Part shown: one piece after another, positions 15,646 to 24,631 of the stretch | Numbering within the stretch: the stretch's first letter is position 1 | Layout: each line of letters begins with the position of its first letter | Program-made: the position numbers and the translations under genes | Origin: Chloroflexaceae bacterium | Lineage (GTDB): Bacteria; Chloroflexota; Chloroflexia; Chloroflexales; Chloroflexaceae | Direction: 5' to 3' | Assembly (NCBI GenBank): GCA_025057155.1 | Contig: JANWYD010000014.1 | Location: 62,001-126,000, forward strand | Length of the DNA: 64,000 nucleotides | The notes under the pieces: generated by a model | What the model saw: only the letters and a program-made list of their open reading frames with translations | Databases searched by the model: none | What the model was told of the DNA's origin: nothing

Positions 15646-16182
15646 TCATCTGGGGTGGAAGTCGTCATAATGCGATGATCCGAACTCGAGATCGGCCAGG
15701 GTGATAAGCGCATCGAGGTCTTCCAGCAACCCGGGATTGTATCGCTCAACTACCTCGCGTACCATCTGGCGTTCGGCGGGCGGGGTAAAGGCGAGCAGAC
15801 GCTGGATGTCGGCCAGATCCTGGGTGCGACCGGCCTGGAGCTTGATCAGGATCAAGAACGGCCGTCCCAGGACGGGGAAGCCGGCCGGATCGCGGGACGG
15901 ATTGTGCAGCGCCTCGTCGAGCCAGGGATCGGAACGGGTCAATACGTCGAGCAACGCTGCATCGTTCCGTTGCACCGTAAAGCCACCGATGCTCAACGCG
16001 CCCACGAAGCGGTACCCGGCGTCAAGCAGGTCCTTTTGCGCTGCCGGCGCGTCGCGTTCGTGGATGAGAATGGCTACATCCAGCGTCGGGCGCTCGGGCA
16101 GATAGGCCCGTAGCGCCAGGCCCCCAACTAGCGCCCAGGGTAGCGGTCCGAGGATGGCATCGAGGTCAGGAACCGGTTGCAT
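15646..16182 (-). CDS. Nucleotidyltransferase-like protein (possible AbiEii/MNT type)
   Basis: About 178 residues from the ATG at 16182. The N-terminus ALVGGLALRAYLPERPTLDVAILI matches the start of nucleotidyltransferases that carry a GG-x-A-x-R-x-Y loop followed by a T-x-D-x-D strand. Here that strand is TLDVAIL, so only one of the two metal-binding acidic residues is obvious. PFLILIKLQAGRTQDLADIQRLL, with K-x(4)-R-x(2)-D-x-x-D, is typical of the second half of this fold. It lies alone on the minus strand inside the otherwise plus-strand cobalamin cluster. It may be an antitoxin or toxin partner without a visible mate, or a stand-alone enzyme. Confidence 0.55.
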   Translation of the reverse strand: MQPVPDLDAILGPLPWALVGGLALRAYLPERPTLDVAILIHERDAPAAQKDLLDAGYRFVGALSIGGFTVQRNDAALLDVLTRSDPWLDEALHNPSRDPAGFPVLGRPFLILIKLQAGRTQDLADIQRLLAFTPPAERQMVREVVERYNPGLLEDLDALITLADLEFGSSHYDDFHPR

Positions 16183-16402
16183 AGCCGTGCGCCGGGTGTA
16201 AAACGCAACTTGTGAGCCCGTGCCCCGCGCCGCCCGGCAGAGCGCCAGGCGCAGAAAGCGGGTCGCCAGGCGTGGTGTTACTTCAGGATCGTCTGCCTCG
16301 CGCATACTGGAAAGCATATTACGATGTTCCGCCGCGCTCGGGCGCGGATTCTGGACAGGGCTGTTGCAAATACCTACGGGGCTTGCCCCGAACCCCGGGT
16401 TA

Positions 16403-16441
16403 TTCGTTGGTCTTGGCGGCTTAGCCGCCAAGACCAACGAA
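16403..16441. repeat. Perfect 18-bp palindrome
   Basis: Arms TTCGTTGGTCTTGGCGGC (16403-16420) and its exact reverse complement (16424-16441) with loop TTA. It sits in the 364-bp gap before cbiL. A second hairpin follows at about 16457-16482 (GGGGGCCT and AGGCCCCC), and C/G-rich text continues to cbiL. No other copy was noticed in the window. Confidence 0.8.
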
Positions 16442-16546
16442 CAACGACCTTGTCGGGCGGGGGCCTGGGGAGCGCAGGCCCCCGGAAAGAAACCCTTTTT
16501 GCTCCGAGGGGCGCTGCCCTCCGCACCTCCCGAAAAAGGCACAAAG

Positions 16547-17293
16547 ATGGAAACTACATTTTCAGGCGCGTTTGAACCAGAGCTTACCGTAGTCGGTCTG
16601 GGGCCGGGGGACCCCGAGTTGATCACCCTCAAGGGGTTGCGGGCCATCCAGGCCGCTGAGGTGGTCTTCGCGCCCCGCAGCCGCGACGGCGCGCAGAGCA
16701 TCGCCCTGCGCATTGCTGGCCCCTGGCTCGACCCCGCCCGGCAGCGGGTCGTCGAGCTGGCGCTGCCCATGGTCCGCGACGCGGCCCAACTGCGCCCGGC
16801 CTGGCGCGAGGCCGCGGCGACCATCGCCACGGCCCTGGGCGCCGGGCAACGCGGAGCCTATCTGCTGCTTGGCGATCCGCTGCTCTATGGCACGGTCACC
16901 TACCTGTGGCGCGAACTGACTCTCCTGGCTCCCCGACTGCAACTGCGGATCATCCCCGGGGTGACCTCCTTCGCCGCGGCGGCAGCGGCCGGCGCCCTGC
17001 CCCTGGCCCTGGCCGATGAGCGCCTGGTCGTGCTGCCCGCCAGCCACGAGGACGACCCGGAGCGCCTGCGGCGCCTGCTCACCGATTTCGAGACCGTCGT
17101 GCTGCTCAAGGCCGGCCCGGCTCTTCCCCGCATCGTTGCCGCCCTGGAGGAGACCGGCCTGCTCGACCAGGCCCTCTACGCCGAATACGTCGGCATGCCC
17201 GAAGAGTTGATCGCCCGCGACCTGCGCAGCCTCGACCTCCACAATCGCCCCTATCTGTCGCTCGTGATTGTTCGCCGAGGAGACCGTTTATGA
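16547..17293 (+). CDS. cbiL: Cobalt-precorrin-2 C20-methyltransferase
   Basis: About 248 residues from the ATG at 16547; the upstream open frame is noncoding hairpin DNA. A tetrapyrrole methylase: [21 protein letters not shown] at the N-terminus, [12 protein letters not shown] for the SAM-binding loop, [20 protein letters not shown], and [16 protein letters not shown]. The extra [18 protein letters not shown] segment is typical of CbiL/CobI. It adds the C20 methyl group. The stop overlaps the next start as ATGA. Confidence 0.93.
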   Translation: METTFSGAFEPELTVVGLGPGDPELITLKGLRAIQAAEVVFAPRSRDGAQSIALRIAGPWLDPARQRVVELALPMVRDAAQLRPAWREAAATIATALGAGQRGAYLLLGDPLLYGTVTYLWRELTLLAPRLQLRIIPGVTSFAAAAAAGALPLALADERLVVLPASHEDDPERLRRLLTDFETVVLLKAGPALPRIVAALEETGLLDQALYAEYVGMPEELIARDLRSLDLHNRPYLSLVIVRRGDRL

Positions 17294-20200
17294 GTTACCC
17301 CGTCACCCCCGGTACCGTCTACTTCATCGGCGCGGGACCGGGCGCCCCCGATCTGATCACCGTCCGCGGGCGCGATATCATCGCCCGGGCTGACCTGATC
17401 CTCTACGCCGACAGCCTGGTGGACGAGGCGGTGCCGGCTGCTTATGCCCGACCCACCGCCCGCGTGGTCGGCAGCGCCGGTCTGGATCTGGAGCAGATCG
17501 TCGCCCTGATGGTCGAAACGGCGCGGGCGGGCGGGGTGGTGGCCCGGGTCCACACCGGCGATCCCTCCCTCTACGGCGCGATCCACGAGCAGATGGCCGC
17601 CCTCGATGAGCAGGGCGTCCCCTACGAGATTGTGCCGGGGGTTACAGCGGCCTTTGCCGCCGCGGCTCGCCTCGGCGTCGAGTTGACCGTGCCCGAGGTG
17701 ACCCAGACGCTCATCGTCACGCGGGTGGCCGGGCGCACCCCCGTGCCTCCCGGCGAGGCCATGCGCGGGCTGGCCGCCCACGGCGCCTCGCTGGCGCTCT
17801 ACCTCAGCGTGGGCCAGATTGAGCAGGTGGTAGCCGAGTTGCTGGCCGGCGGCGCCTATGCCCCTGATACGCCGGTCGCGGTGGTCTACCGGGCCACCTG
17901 GCCCGACGAGCGGGTCATCACCGGCACGCTGGCCGACATCGCCCCTCAGGTGCGCGAAGCCGGCCTCACCCGCCACGCCCTGATCCTGGTCGGCCCAGCC
18001 CTGGGCGCTGCGCGGCCCGCCACGCGCAGCCGGCTGTACGATCCGGAGTTCGCCCACGGCTACCGGCGGCGGCAGGCGACCACCGACGCGCCGGCGGAGC
18101 CGGCCGAAGCGCCCCACACCGCAGTGATCGCCGTCACCCGCGCGGGAGCGCGCCTGGCCGCCCGGCTGGCCCCGGAACTGGGGGCCACGGCCTATGCGCC
18201 GGCGAAGCTCGCCGCCGAGGCCCCGGGTGCCACGACCTACACCGGCCCGGCGCGCGATTTGGTGCGGACCCTCTGGGGCCGCGCCCGCGCCCTGGTGCTG
18301 GTGATGGCCACGGGCATCGCCGTGCGCGCCGTTGCCCCTCTGCTCACCCACAAAGGCGTAGATCCCGCCGTGATCTGCCTGGACGAAGCCGGTCGCGCCG
18401 TGGTGCCGCTGCTCGGCGGCCACCGCGCCGGGGCCAACGACCTGGCCCGGCGCATCGCCGCGTTCACCGGGGGCCAGCCCGCGATCACCACCGCCAGCGA
18501 CACCCAGGGCCTGCCCGCCCTCGACCGTCTTGGCCAGGAGGCCGGCTGGCGCATCGTCGAAGACGCAGCCCTGACCCACGCTATGGCCTGTCTGGTCAAC
18601 GGCGAACCGCTGGGCTGCTACGTGGACCCGGCGCTTCCCCACCAGCGCCGCCAGCTCGAGACCTGGCTCGCTGCATGCCCCGATCTTACCTTCGTTGATG
18701 ACCCGGCGGACCTCACCGACCCGCGCTTCGCCGCCGCGCTGCTGGTCAGCCAGCGCGCCCTGGCGGAGCACTGGCCGGCCCTGCGCGACAGAACCGTGCG
18801 CTACGCGCCGCCCGTCCTGGTGGCCGGCATCGGCTGCCGCCGCGGCGTGCCCGTCGAGGAGGTGCGCGCCGCCCTGGATGCCGCGCTGGCCGATGCCGGT
18901 CTTGACCCACGCTGCCTGGCCGCCCTGGCAACCGCCGCGCTCAAAGCCGATGAGCCAGGGCTGAAGGCCCTGGCCGAGGAACGGGGCCTGCCGCTGGTCA
19001 TCGTACCCGACGCGCGCCTCCGGGCCCTCGATCCCGCCGACTTCAACCCCAGCGCCGCCAGCGCCCACACCGACCTGCCCGGCGTGGCCGAACCCTGCGC
19101 CGTCGTGGTGGCAGGCGGGCCGCTCCTGCTCCCCAAGCGCGCCTTCGCCCGCTGCACGGTCGCCGTGGCCCTGCGCCCCGATACGGCCGCGTGGCCCGAG
19201 TTCGTCACCTCCACACCTCCACACCTCCACACCTCCACACCTCCACACCTCCACACCTCCTCCCCCGGCCACCTCACCCTGGTCAGCATCGGCCCTGGCG
19301 ACCTGAGGCAGTTGACCCTGGCGGCCCGGCAGGCGCTCCAGGAGGCCGAGGTGGTGGTGGGTTACGGCGTTTACGTCGAACTGGTGCGCCCGCTGCTGGC
19401 GCCCCACCAGGAGGTGCTGATCACTCCGGCAATGGGCGACGAGCTGGGCCGGGCGCGGCAGGCCCTCGACCTGGCGCGGGCCGGGCGCCGGGTGGCGCTG
19501 ATCAGCAGCGGCGACATTGGCATCTACGCCATGGCCGCCCCGGTCTTCGAGCACCTCCGCAACGAGGGGTGGGACGGTACGCGGCCCTCGGTGGAGGTGC
19601 TGCCCGGTATCAGCGCCTTTCAGGCCCTGGCGGCTCGCCTGGGCGCGCCGATCAGCCACGACTTCAGCGTGATCAGTCTGAGCGACCTGCTCACGCCCTG
19701 GGAGGTGATCGAGCGCCGCATCGCCGCCGCCGCCGCCGCCGACTATGTGGTGGCCTTCTACAACCCGCGCTCCCGCGAGCGCCACTGGCACCTCGGCGCG
19801 GCCCTGGCCATCCTGCGCGCCCATCGCCCGCCGGAAACCCCCGTGGCCCTGGGGCGCAACGTAATGCGCGCCGATGAGCATGTTACCCTCACCACCCTGG
19901 CCGAGGTTGACCCCTCCCAGGCCGATATGTTCACCGTGGTGCTGGTGGGCAACAGCCAGAGCTACCCCCTCGCCGGGCGCCTCGTCACCCCCCGCGGCTA
20001 CGAAGCCAGAACTCGCCCCGTATCCCCGCCTCCACACCTCCACACCTCCACACCTCCACACCTCCACACCTCCACACCTCCCTCTCCCTACCCCATCGTG
20101 CTCACCAACCTGAGGGACGCGCCGGTGGTGGTCGTCGGCGGAGGGCCAGTGGGTGAGCGCAAGGTGCGGGGGTTGCTGGAGGCGGGGGCGCGGGTGCGGC

Positions 20201-21429
20201 TGATCAGCCCGGAGGCCAGTCCGCAACTCCGGGCCTGGGCCGCCGCCGGGCGCATCGTCTGGACGCCGCGCGCCTACGCCCCCGGCGACCTGGCCGGGGC
20301 GCGCCTGGTCTTCGCCGCGACGAACGAGCGCGAGGTGAATGCCCGTGTCGCTCGCGACGCCGCCCTCCACGGCGCGCTGTGCAACGTCGCCGACGCCCCG
20401 GAGGAGGGCGATTTCCACCTGCCGGCGCTCCACCGCTCTGGCGAGATGACCATCGCCGTCAGCAGCGGCGGCGCGGCGCCGGGGCGCTCCGCGGCCCTGC
20501 GCGACGCCATCGCCGCCTGGCTCGAAGGCCGCTCCCCCAACGGGCAGCCCGGCAGCGCGCCGCCGTCCGCCGAGGGAGCGCCCGCGCCCGACCGACGCCC
20601 TGCGAGAGCGGCGCCCGGCGGCAAAGCCTACCTGGTCGGCGCCGGGCCGGGCCGGGCCGACCTGATCACCCTCCGCGGGCTGACCCTGCTGCGCCAGGCC
20701 GACGTGGTGCTCTACGACTGGCTGGTGGCCCCCGAACTGCTGGAGCAGACGCCCGCGGGCGCCGAGTTGATCTTCGTCGGCAAGACTCACGACCGCCATA
20801 CCCTGGAGCAAGACGCCATCACCGACCTGCTTGTGGCCCACGCGCGGGCCGGGCGGCGGGTGGTGCGGCTCAAAGGCGGCGACCCCGGCGTCTTCGGCCA
20901 TGCCGGCGAGGAGGCCCTGGCCCTGGCGCGGGCCGAGCTGCCCTTTGAGATCGTGCCCGGCGTCTCCTCGGCCCTGGCCGCCCCGGCCTACGCCGGCATC
21001 CCGCTCACCTTCCGCGGCCTGGCCAGCGGCTTCGCCGTGGTCACCGGGCACGAAGCGCCCAGCACCCCCCATCACCTGGACTGGGCCGCCCTGGCCCGCG
21101 TGCCCACCCTGGTGGTGCTGATGGGCCTGCACCGTACCGAGGCCATCTGCGCCGCCCTGCGGGAGGCCGGGCGCGCCCCCGACACCCCCGTGGCGGTCAT
21201 CAGCCGCGCCACCACCCATGAGCAGCGGGTTCTGCGGGCCACCCTGGACAGCCTGCCCGCGGCCCTGCAGGCCCAACCTCTGCCGACGCCCGCCGTGCTG
21301 GTGATCGGCGATGTCGTCGCCCTGGCCGACGATATGGCCTGGTTCGACCCGGAGCTGGCCGCGGAGCACTTTGTGCCGTTCGATGAAGCGGCCCGGCACG
21401 CCCATCTTTCGGAGCGGAGCAACCCATGA
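17290..21429 (+). CDS. Five-domain corrin enzyme: CbiF-CbiG-CbiH-precorrin-2 dehydrogenase-SUMT
   Basis: A single 1379-residue frame. Residues 1-258 are CbiF/CobM (C11-methyltransferase: [31 protein letters not shown]). About 276-637 is CbiG, the cobalt-precorrin-5A hydrolase ([43 protein letters not shown]). 662-908 is CbiH/CobJ, the C17-methyltransferase ([39 protein letters not shown]). 936-1078 is an NAD-dependent precorrin-2 dehydrogenase of the SirC/Met8 type ([18 protein letters not shown]). 1112-1379 is uroporphyrinogen-III C-methyltransferase ([32 protein letters not shown]). Linkers 640-660 and 911-935 are repeats of TSTPPHLH, encoded by 8-bp tandem arrays. Starts in an ATGA overlap with cbiL and ends in one with cbiA. 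Confidence 0.95.
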   Translation: MSYPVTPGTVYFIGAGPGAPDLITVRGRDIIARADLILYADSLVDEAVPAAYARPTARVVGSAGLDLEQIVALMVETARAGGVVARVHTGDPSLYGAIHEQMAALDEQGVPYEIVPGVTAAFAAAARLGVELTVPEVTQTLIVTRVAGRTPVPPGEAMRGLAAHGASLALYLSVGQIEQVVAELLAGGAYAPDTPVAVVYRATWPDERVITGTLADIAPQVREAGLTRHALILVGPALGAARPATRSRLYDPEFAHGYRRRQATTDAPAEPAEAPHTAVIAVTRAGARLAARLAPELGATAYAPAKLAAEAPGATTYTGPARDLVRTLWGRARALVLVMATGIAVRAVAPLLTHKGVDPAVICLDEAGRAVVPLLGGHRAGANDLARRIAAFTGGQPAITTASDTQGLPALDRLGQEAGWRIVEDAALTHAMACLVNGEPLGCYVDPALPHQRRQLETWLAACPDLTFVDDPADLTDPRFAAALLVSQRALAEHWPALRDRTVRYAPPVLVAGIGCRRGVPVEEVRAALDAALADAGLDPRCLAALATAALKADEPGLKALAEERGLPLVIVPDARLRALDPADFNPSAASAHTDLPGVAEPCAVVVAGGPLLLPKRAFARCTVAVALRPDTAAWPEFVTSTPPHLHTSTPPHLHTSSPGHLTLVSIGPGDLRQLTLAARQALQEAEVVVGYGVYVELVRPLLAPHQEVLITPAMGDELGRARQALDLARAGRRVALISSGDIGIYAMAAPVFEHLRNEGWDGTRPSVEVLPGISAFQALAARLGAPISHDFSVISLSDLLTPWEVIERRIAAAAAADYVVAFYNPRSRERHWHLGAALAILRAHRPPETPVALGRNVMRADEHVTLTTLAEVDPSQADMFTVVLVGNSQSYPLAGRLVTPRGYEARTRPVSPPPHLHTSTPPHLHTSTPPSPYPIVLTNLRDAPVVVVGGGPVGERKVRGLLEAGARVRLISPEASPQLRAWAAAGRIVWTPRAYAPGDLAGARLVFAATNEREVNARVARDAALHGALCNVADAPEEGDFHLPALHRSGEMTIAVSSGGAAPGRSAALRDAIAAWLEGRSPNGQPGSAPPSAEGAPAPDRRPARAAPGGKAYLVGAGPGRADLITLRGLTLLRQADVVLYDWLVAPELLEQTPAGAELIFVGKTHDRHTLEQDAITDLLVAHARAGRRVVRLKGGDPGVFGHAGEEALALARAELPFEIVPGVSSALAAPAYAGIPLTFRGLASGFAVVTGHEAPSTPHHLDWAALARVPTLVVLMGLHRTEAICAALREAGRAPDTPVAVISRATTHEQRVLRATLDSLPAALQAQPLPTPAVLVIGDVVALADDMAWFDPELAAEHFVPFDEAARHAHLSERSNP
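19206..19260 (+). repeat. Octamer array (family G) inside the fusion gene, first linker
   Basis: About seven units of CACCTCCA (reverse complement GTGTGGAG family). Three units (24 bp) encode one TSTPPHLH octapeptide. The array lies exactly between the CbiG and CbiH domains. Confidence 0.92.
20029..20080 (+). repeat. Octamer array (family G) inside the fusion gene, second linker
   Basis: About six and a half units of the same 8-bp repeat, in the same strand and same reading phase as the first array, so it also encodes PPHLHTST. It lies between the CbiH and precorrin-2 dehydrogenase domains. Confidence 0.92.
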
Positions 21430-22859
21430 GCATTGCGCTGCCACGGCTGCTGCTGGCCGCGCCGATGAGCGGCAGCGGCAAAACTACCATCACCGCCGGC
21501 CTGATCGCCGCCCTGAGCGCGCGGGGTCTGGCGGTGGCGCCCTTCAAGTGCGGGCCGGACTATATTGACCCCAGCTACCATGCCCTGGCCGCCGGGCGCC
21601 CCTGCGCCAATCTCGATGCCTGGCTCGTGCCCCCGGAACGCATCCCCGAGGTGCTGGCGCGGCGCAGCGCGGGCGCCGACCTGGCGCTGATCGAGGGCGT
21701 GATGGGCCTCTTCGACGGCTACGCCGGCGACGACGACACCGGCAGCAGCGCCCACATCGCCCGGCTGACCGGCGCCCCGGTCGTGATCGTGCTCGACGTG
21801 CGGGCCATGGCCCGTACCGCCGCGGCCCTCGTCGCCGGCCTGCGCGACTTCGACCCCCGGGTGCGCGTCGTGGGCGTCATCCTCAACCGCGCTGGCAGCC
21901 CTCGCCACACCGCCATGGTGCGCGCGGCCATCGAAGGCGACGCGGGCCTGCCCGTCCTCGGCGCGCTGCTGCGCGACGAAGCCATTACCCTGCCCGAGCG
22001 CCACCTGGGCCTGGTACCCACCGCCGAAGCGGGCCGCTGGCAGTCCTGGCTCGATGAGGTGCGCGCGCGCATCGAAGCCGGCGTGGACCTCGAGGCCCTC
22101 CTGACCCTGGCCCGCGCCGCGCCCCCCCTCGACCTGCCCGCGTCCGCGTTACCCGCAGCAGCGCCAGAACCACCCTTCGCGCTCAACAACGCTCCCTCCG
22201 GCGACGAAGCGCCGATCATTGCCGTGAGCCGCGACGAAGCCTTCAGCTTTCTCTACGACGACAACCTCGACCTCCTACGCGACGCCGGGGCCACCATTGT
22301 CTTCTTCAGCCCCCTGCGCGACGCGGGCCTGCCGCCCGGCGCAGGGGCGCTCTACCTCTGCGGCGGCTTTCCCGAACTCTACGCCGCGCAGTTGAGCGCC
22401 AACGAGTCCATGCGCGCGGCCATTCGCGCCGCCGCCGCCCGCGGCCTGCCGATCTACGCTGAATGCGGTGGTTTGATGTACCTCACCGAGACCCTGATTG
22501 ACGCCGCTGGCCAGGCCCATCCGATGGTGGGCCTGCTGCCCGGGCGCTCGGTTATGACCCCGCGCCTGACCCTGGGCTACCGCACTGTGCGGGCCAGCGG
22601 CGCGAGCTGGTTGTGGGAGAGCGGCGAAACCGTCCGCGGCCACGAGTTTCACTACTCGGTCTGGGAGGACCGGCCCGCCGATCTCCCCTGGCTCTACACC
22701 TGCCTGCCCGACGCCCTGCGCCCCGACGCGCGCCCCGAAGGGGCCTGCGCGGGCAACGTCCTGGCCTCCTACGTCCACATCCACTGGCTGGCCGCCCCCC
22801 ATCTCGCCGCGCGCTTCGTCGCCGCGGCCCGGCGGCTGCGTGACGGCGCAGAGGCGTAG
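21426..22859 (+). CDS. cbiA: Cobyrinate a,c-diamide synthase
   Basis: A 477-residue two-domain amidotransferase. The N-terminal ATPase domain has the P-loop [10 protein letters not shown] (12-21), [13 protein letters not shown] and EGVMGLFDG (90-98). The C-terminal class I glutaminase domain has [10 protein letters not shown] and the nucleophile Cys347 in [13 protein letters not shown], plus a final His in [10 protein letters not shown]. It amidates the a and c side chains of cobyrinate with glutamine and ATP. It is the last cob gene of the run and is coupled to the fusion gene by ATGA. Confidence 0.95.
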   Translation: MSIALPRLLLAAPMSGSGKTTITAGLIAALSARGLAVAPFKCGPDYIDPSYHALAAGRPCANLDAWLVPPERIPEVLARRSAGADLALIEGVMGLFDGYAGDDDTGSSAHIARLTGAPVVIVLDVRAMARTAAALVAGLRDFDPRVRVVGVILNRAGSPRHTAMVRAAIEGDAGLPVLGALLRDEAITLPERHLGLVPTAEAGRWQSWLDEVRARIEAGVDLEALLTLARAAPPLDLPASALPAAAPEPPFALNNAPSGDEAPIIAVSRDEAFSFLYDDNLDLLRDAGATIVFFSPLRDAGLPPGAGALYLCGGFPELYAAQLSANESMRAAIRAAAARGLPIYAECGGLMYLTETLIDAAGQAHPMVGLLPGRSVMTPRLTLGYRTVRASGASWLWESGETVRGHEFHYSVWEDRPADLPWLYTCLPDALRPDARPEGACAGNVLASYVHIHWLAAPHLAARFVAAARRLRDGAEA

Positions 22860-22960
22860 CGCGATGGTAGATTGCCGATTGTGGATTGCGGGTCGGGCGC
22901 GGCGCATCTGGAGGTGCAGGCGTCACGCTGATGTTCTGGCAGGTCGCGGGGAGGCGCGCT

Positions 22961-23045
22961 ATAGCGTTTCTCGAAAAGGTTAATCCGCAACGATCGCGGC
23001 ACGAGCGTAGCGAGCCACACGGCTCAGGGTCCTTAGTGGATTAAA
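22961..23045. repeat. Family F repeat, copy 2
   Basis: ATAGCGTTTCTCGAAAAGG to CCTTAGTGGATTAAA. It aligns with the reverse complement of 6105-6191, including CGAGCGTAGCGAGCC and ACGGCTCAGG. It abuts family A copy 4 directly. Before it (22860-22960) I see nothing beyond a short GATTGCCGATTGTGGATTG stretch. Confidence 0.7.
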
Positions 23046-23186
23046 TAGTCTGTGAACGAAGTTTCCGCGCATTTCTACCCCCCTCCCAACCTCCCCCCAA
23101 CGGGGGGAGGCGCCGGACTCCCTCCCCCAGCGGGGGAGGGTTGGGGAGGGGGCGGAGGTTTAGCGAAAAACTTCGTTCACAGACTA
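23046..23186. repeat. Family A repeat, copy 4 (best-preserved)
   Basis: 141 bp with perfect 19-bp inverted ends TAGTCTGTGAACGAAGTTT and its reverse complement. The core has paired C/G blocks (CCCCCAACGGGGGGAGG, CCTCCCCCAGCGGGGG). TTAAA lies directly outside both ends (23041-23045 and 23187-23191), which would fit a 5-bp target-site duplication. Confidence 0.9.
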
Positions 23187-23229
23187 TTAAACCTTCCGGT
23201 CAGTGCTCTCGCCTCCCCACAACCCACGT

Positions 23230-24468
23230 TCATTGTGCCAGCAGCCACTCGACCACGGAGCGCACCTCGATAGTGAGGCCGTCCGTTTCGGTTGGCGCGG
23301 CGCTGGCGTCGGTCAGGATCAAACCGTGGGTCAGGCCCAGGCCGTGCAGCGCGTCACTCAAGGCGCGTATCTCACGCTCGCGCGTGGCCGGCTGCGCCAA
23401 ATTCTGGCTGACCTGGATCAACTCGCCCGTCCGCGGCAGGTAGAAATCTATCTCGTAGCCGCCTGGCGAGGTGTAGTAGTACACCTCGGGCGTCTGCCGC
23501 CGCAGCGCCAGGAACACCAGGTTCTTCAACAGCTTTCCCGTATTCGGAGAGAAGAAGAAGCCGACCGCGTTCGCCAGGCCGGTGTCGATGGCGTAGACCT
23601 TTTTCGGCGCGATCTGCTGGCGCTTGACCGAAAAATCGTAGACGTTGACGGTAAAGATGAGCCAGCTATTCTCCAGGTACTCGACGTAGTTCTTGACCGT
23701 GTTGACGCTGCCCAGCCGGAGTTGCTCCTTGAGCTTGTTAAACGATACTCGCCCGGCCGGGTTGCTCATAAGGTAGAAAGCCAGCGCCTTAAGCGCACGC
23801 ACCTCCTCGATCCGGTAGCGTGTGGCGATATCGCGGTATAGCACATCGTCGTAGAGGGTGCGCGCCAGCGGCAAGTCGGGATACTTCAACGGTTCCGGGA
23901 TGCCGCCCAGGCGCAGATAGTCAGCAAGATGGCCTTGTAGACGGGCGGCCTCAACCGTGGTCAGCCGGGTCAGGTCGGGCGGCGGGTAGCCGCGAAAGCG
24001 CAGGAATTCGGCGAAGGAGAAGGGAAACAGTTCCACCGGCACATAGCGTCCCGTCAGGCGCGAGCCCAACTCGCGGCTGAGCAGCGCGGCGTTCGAGCCA
24101 GTAATGTAGAACTTCAGCCCCAGGTCCATAAAGCGGCGCGCAAAGCGCTCCCAGCCGGGCACATTCTGGATCTCGTCAACCAGGAAAACTCCGCGCTCGC
24201 CAAACAATTCGACCAGGTGCGCGTAGAGGTCATTCGCGTCGTCGGCCTGGAAGCCGAGAAAGCGCTCGTCTTCAAAGTTGACATAATAGAAAGCGTCTTC
24301 GCCGAGCCGGTAGGCCAGTTGCGCCAGCAGGGTGGACTTGCCGACGCGCCGCAGGCCGGAGATGATCACCGCGTGGGGCAACGGGGCCGCGCGCTCGAGT
24401 TGCGCCAGTTGGGCGCGCTCGATGCCGGTGTCGCGACGCCAGAAAGCCTGGAACTGTTCCAGCAGCAT
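23230..24468 (-). CDS. AAA-type ATPase with DUF4143 (archaeal-type ATP-binding protein)
   Basis: A 412-residue protein. Walker A is ISGLRRVGKSTLLAQL (about 36-51), Walker B GVFLVDEIQNV, and sensor strand KFYITGSNAALLSRELGSRLTGR. The C-terminal half (FLRFRGYPPPDL, LGGIPEPLKYP, SVNTVKNYVEYLENSWLIF, APKKVYAIDTGLANAVGF, YYYTSPGGYEIDFYL) is the DUF4143 winged-helix plus nuclease-like fold. The IDF(Y) and D residues resemble PD-(D/E)XK nucleases. Proteins of this type are widespread and patchily distributed. Their role is not settled; toxin-like or mobile functions have been suggested. Confidence 0.8.
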   Translation of the reverse strand: MLLEQFQAFWRRDTGIERAQLAQLERAAPLPHAVIISGLRRVGKSTLLAQLAYRLGEDAFYYVNFEDERFLGFQADDANDLYAHLVELFGERGVFLVDEIQNVPGWERFARRFMDLGLKFYITGSNAALLSRELGSRLTGRYVPVELFPFSFAEFLRFRGYPPPDLTRLTTVEAARLQGHLADYLRLGGIPEPLKYPDLPLARTLYDDVLYRDIATRYRIEEVRALKALAFYLMSNPAGRVSFNKLKEQLRLGSVNTVKNYVEYLENSWLIFTVNVYDFSVKRQQIAPKKVYAIDTGLANAVGFFFSPNTGKLLKNLVFLALRRQTPEVYYYTSPGGYEIDFYLPRTGELIQVSQNLAQPATREREIRALSDALHGLGLTHGLILTDASAAPTETDGLTIEVRSVVEWLLAQ

Positions 24469-24536
24469 GGCCCGGATCTAGTCTTTCGACCAGCGGGTTG
24501 CCCAGGAGTTTTCATTCATGCTGTAATCATACGACT

Positions 24537-24552
24537 AAAAGTTTTCACTTTT
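24537..24552 (-). promoter_or_regulatory. AT-rich palindrome upstream of the ATPase gene
   Basis: AAAAGT-TTTC-ACTTTT in a 50-bp AT-rich stretch, about 70 bp before the start of the DUF4143 gene. It may be a promoter/operator region, or a terminator-like hairpin for the gene ending at 24632. No clear -10/-35 pair was found. Confidence 0.3.
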
Positions 24553-24631
24553 AATGAAATTATTGGGCGCGAACGCCTTCCTGCGGATAACGCTCATCTG
24601 AGAGATGGGGAGATCGCCCCTCCGCGGGCCG

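Noticed and set aside
17251-21444. A 1397-codon open frame on the minus strand opposite the cobalamin fusion gene
   Set aside because: It is the shadow of a GC-rich gene: its product is low-complexity Gly/Arg/His/Gln text with no domain, while the plus strand encodes five recognisable enzymes.
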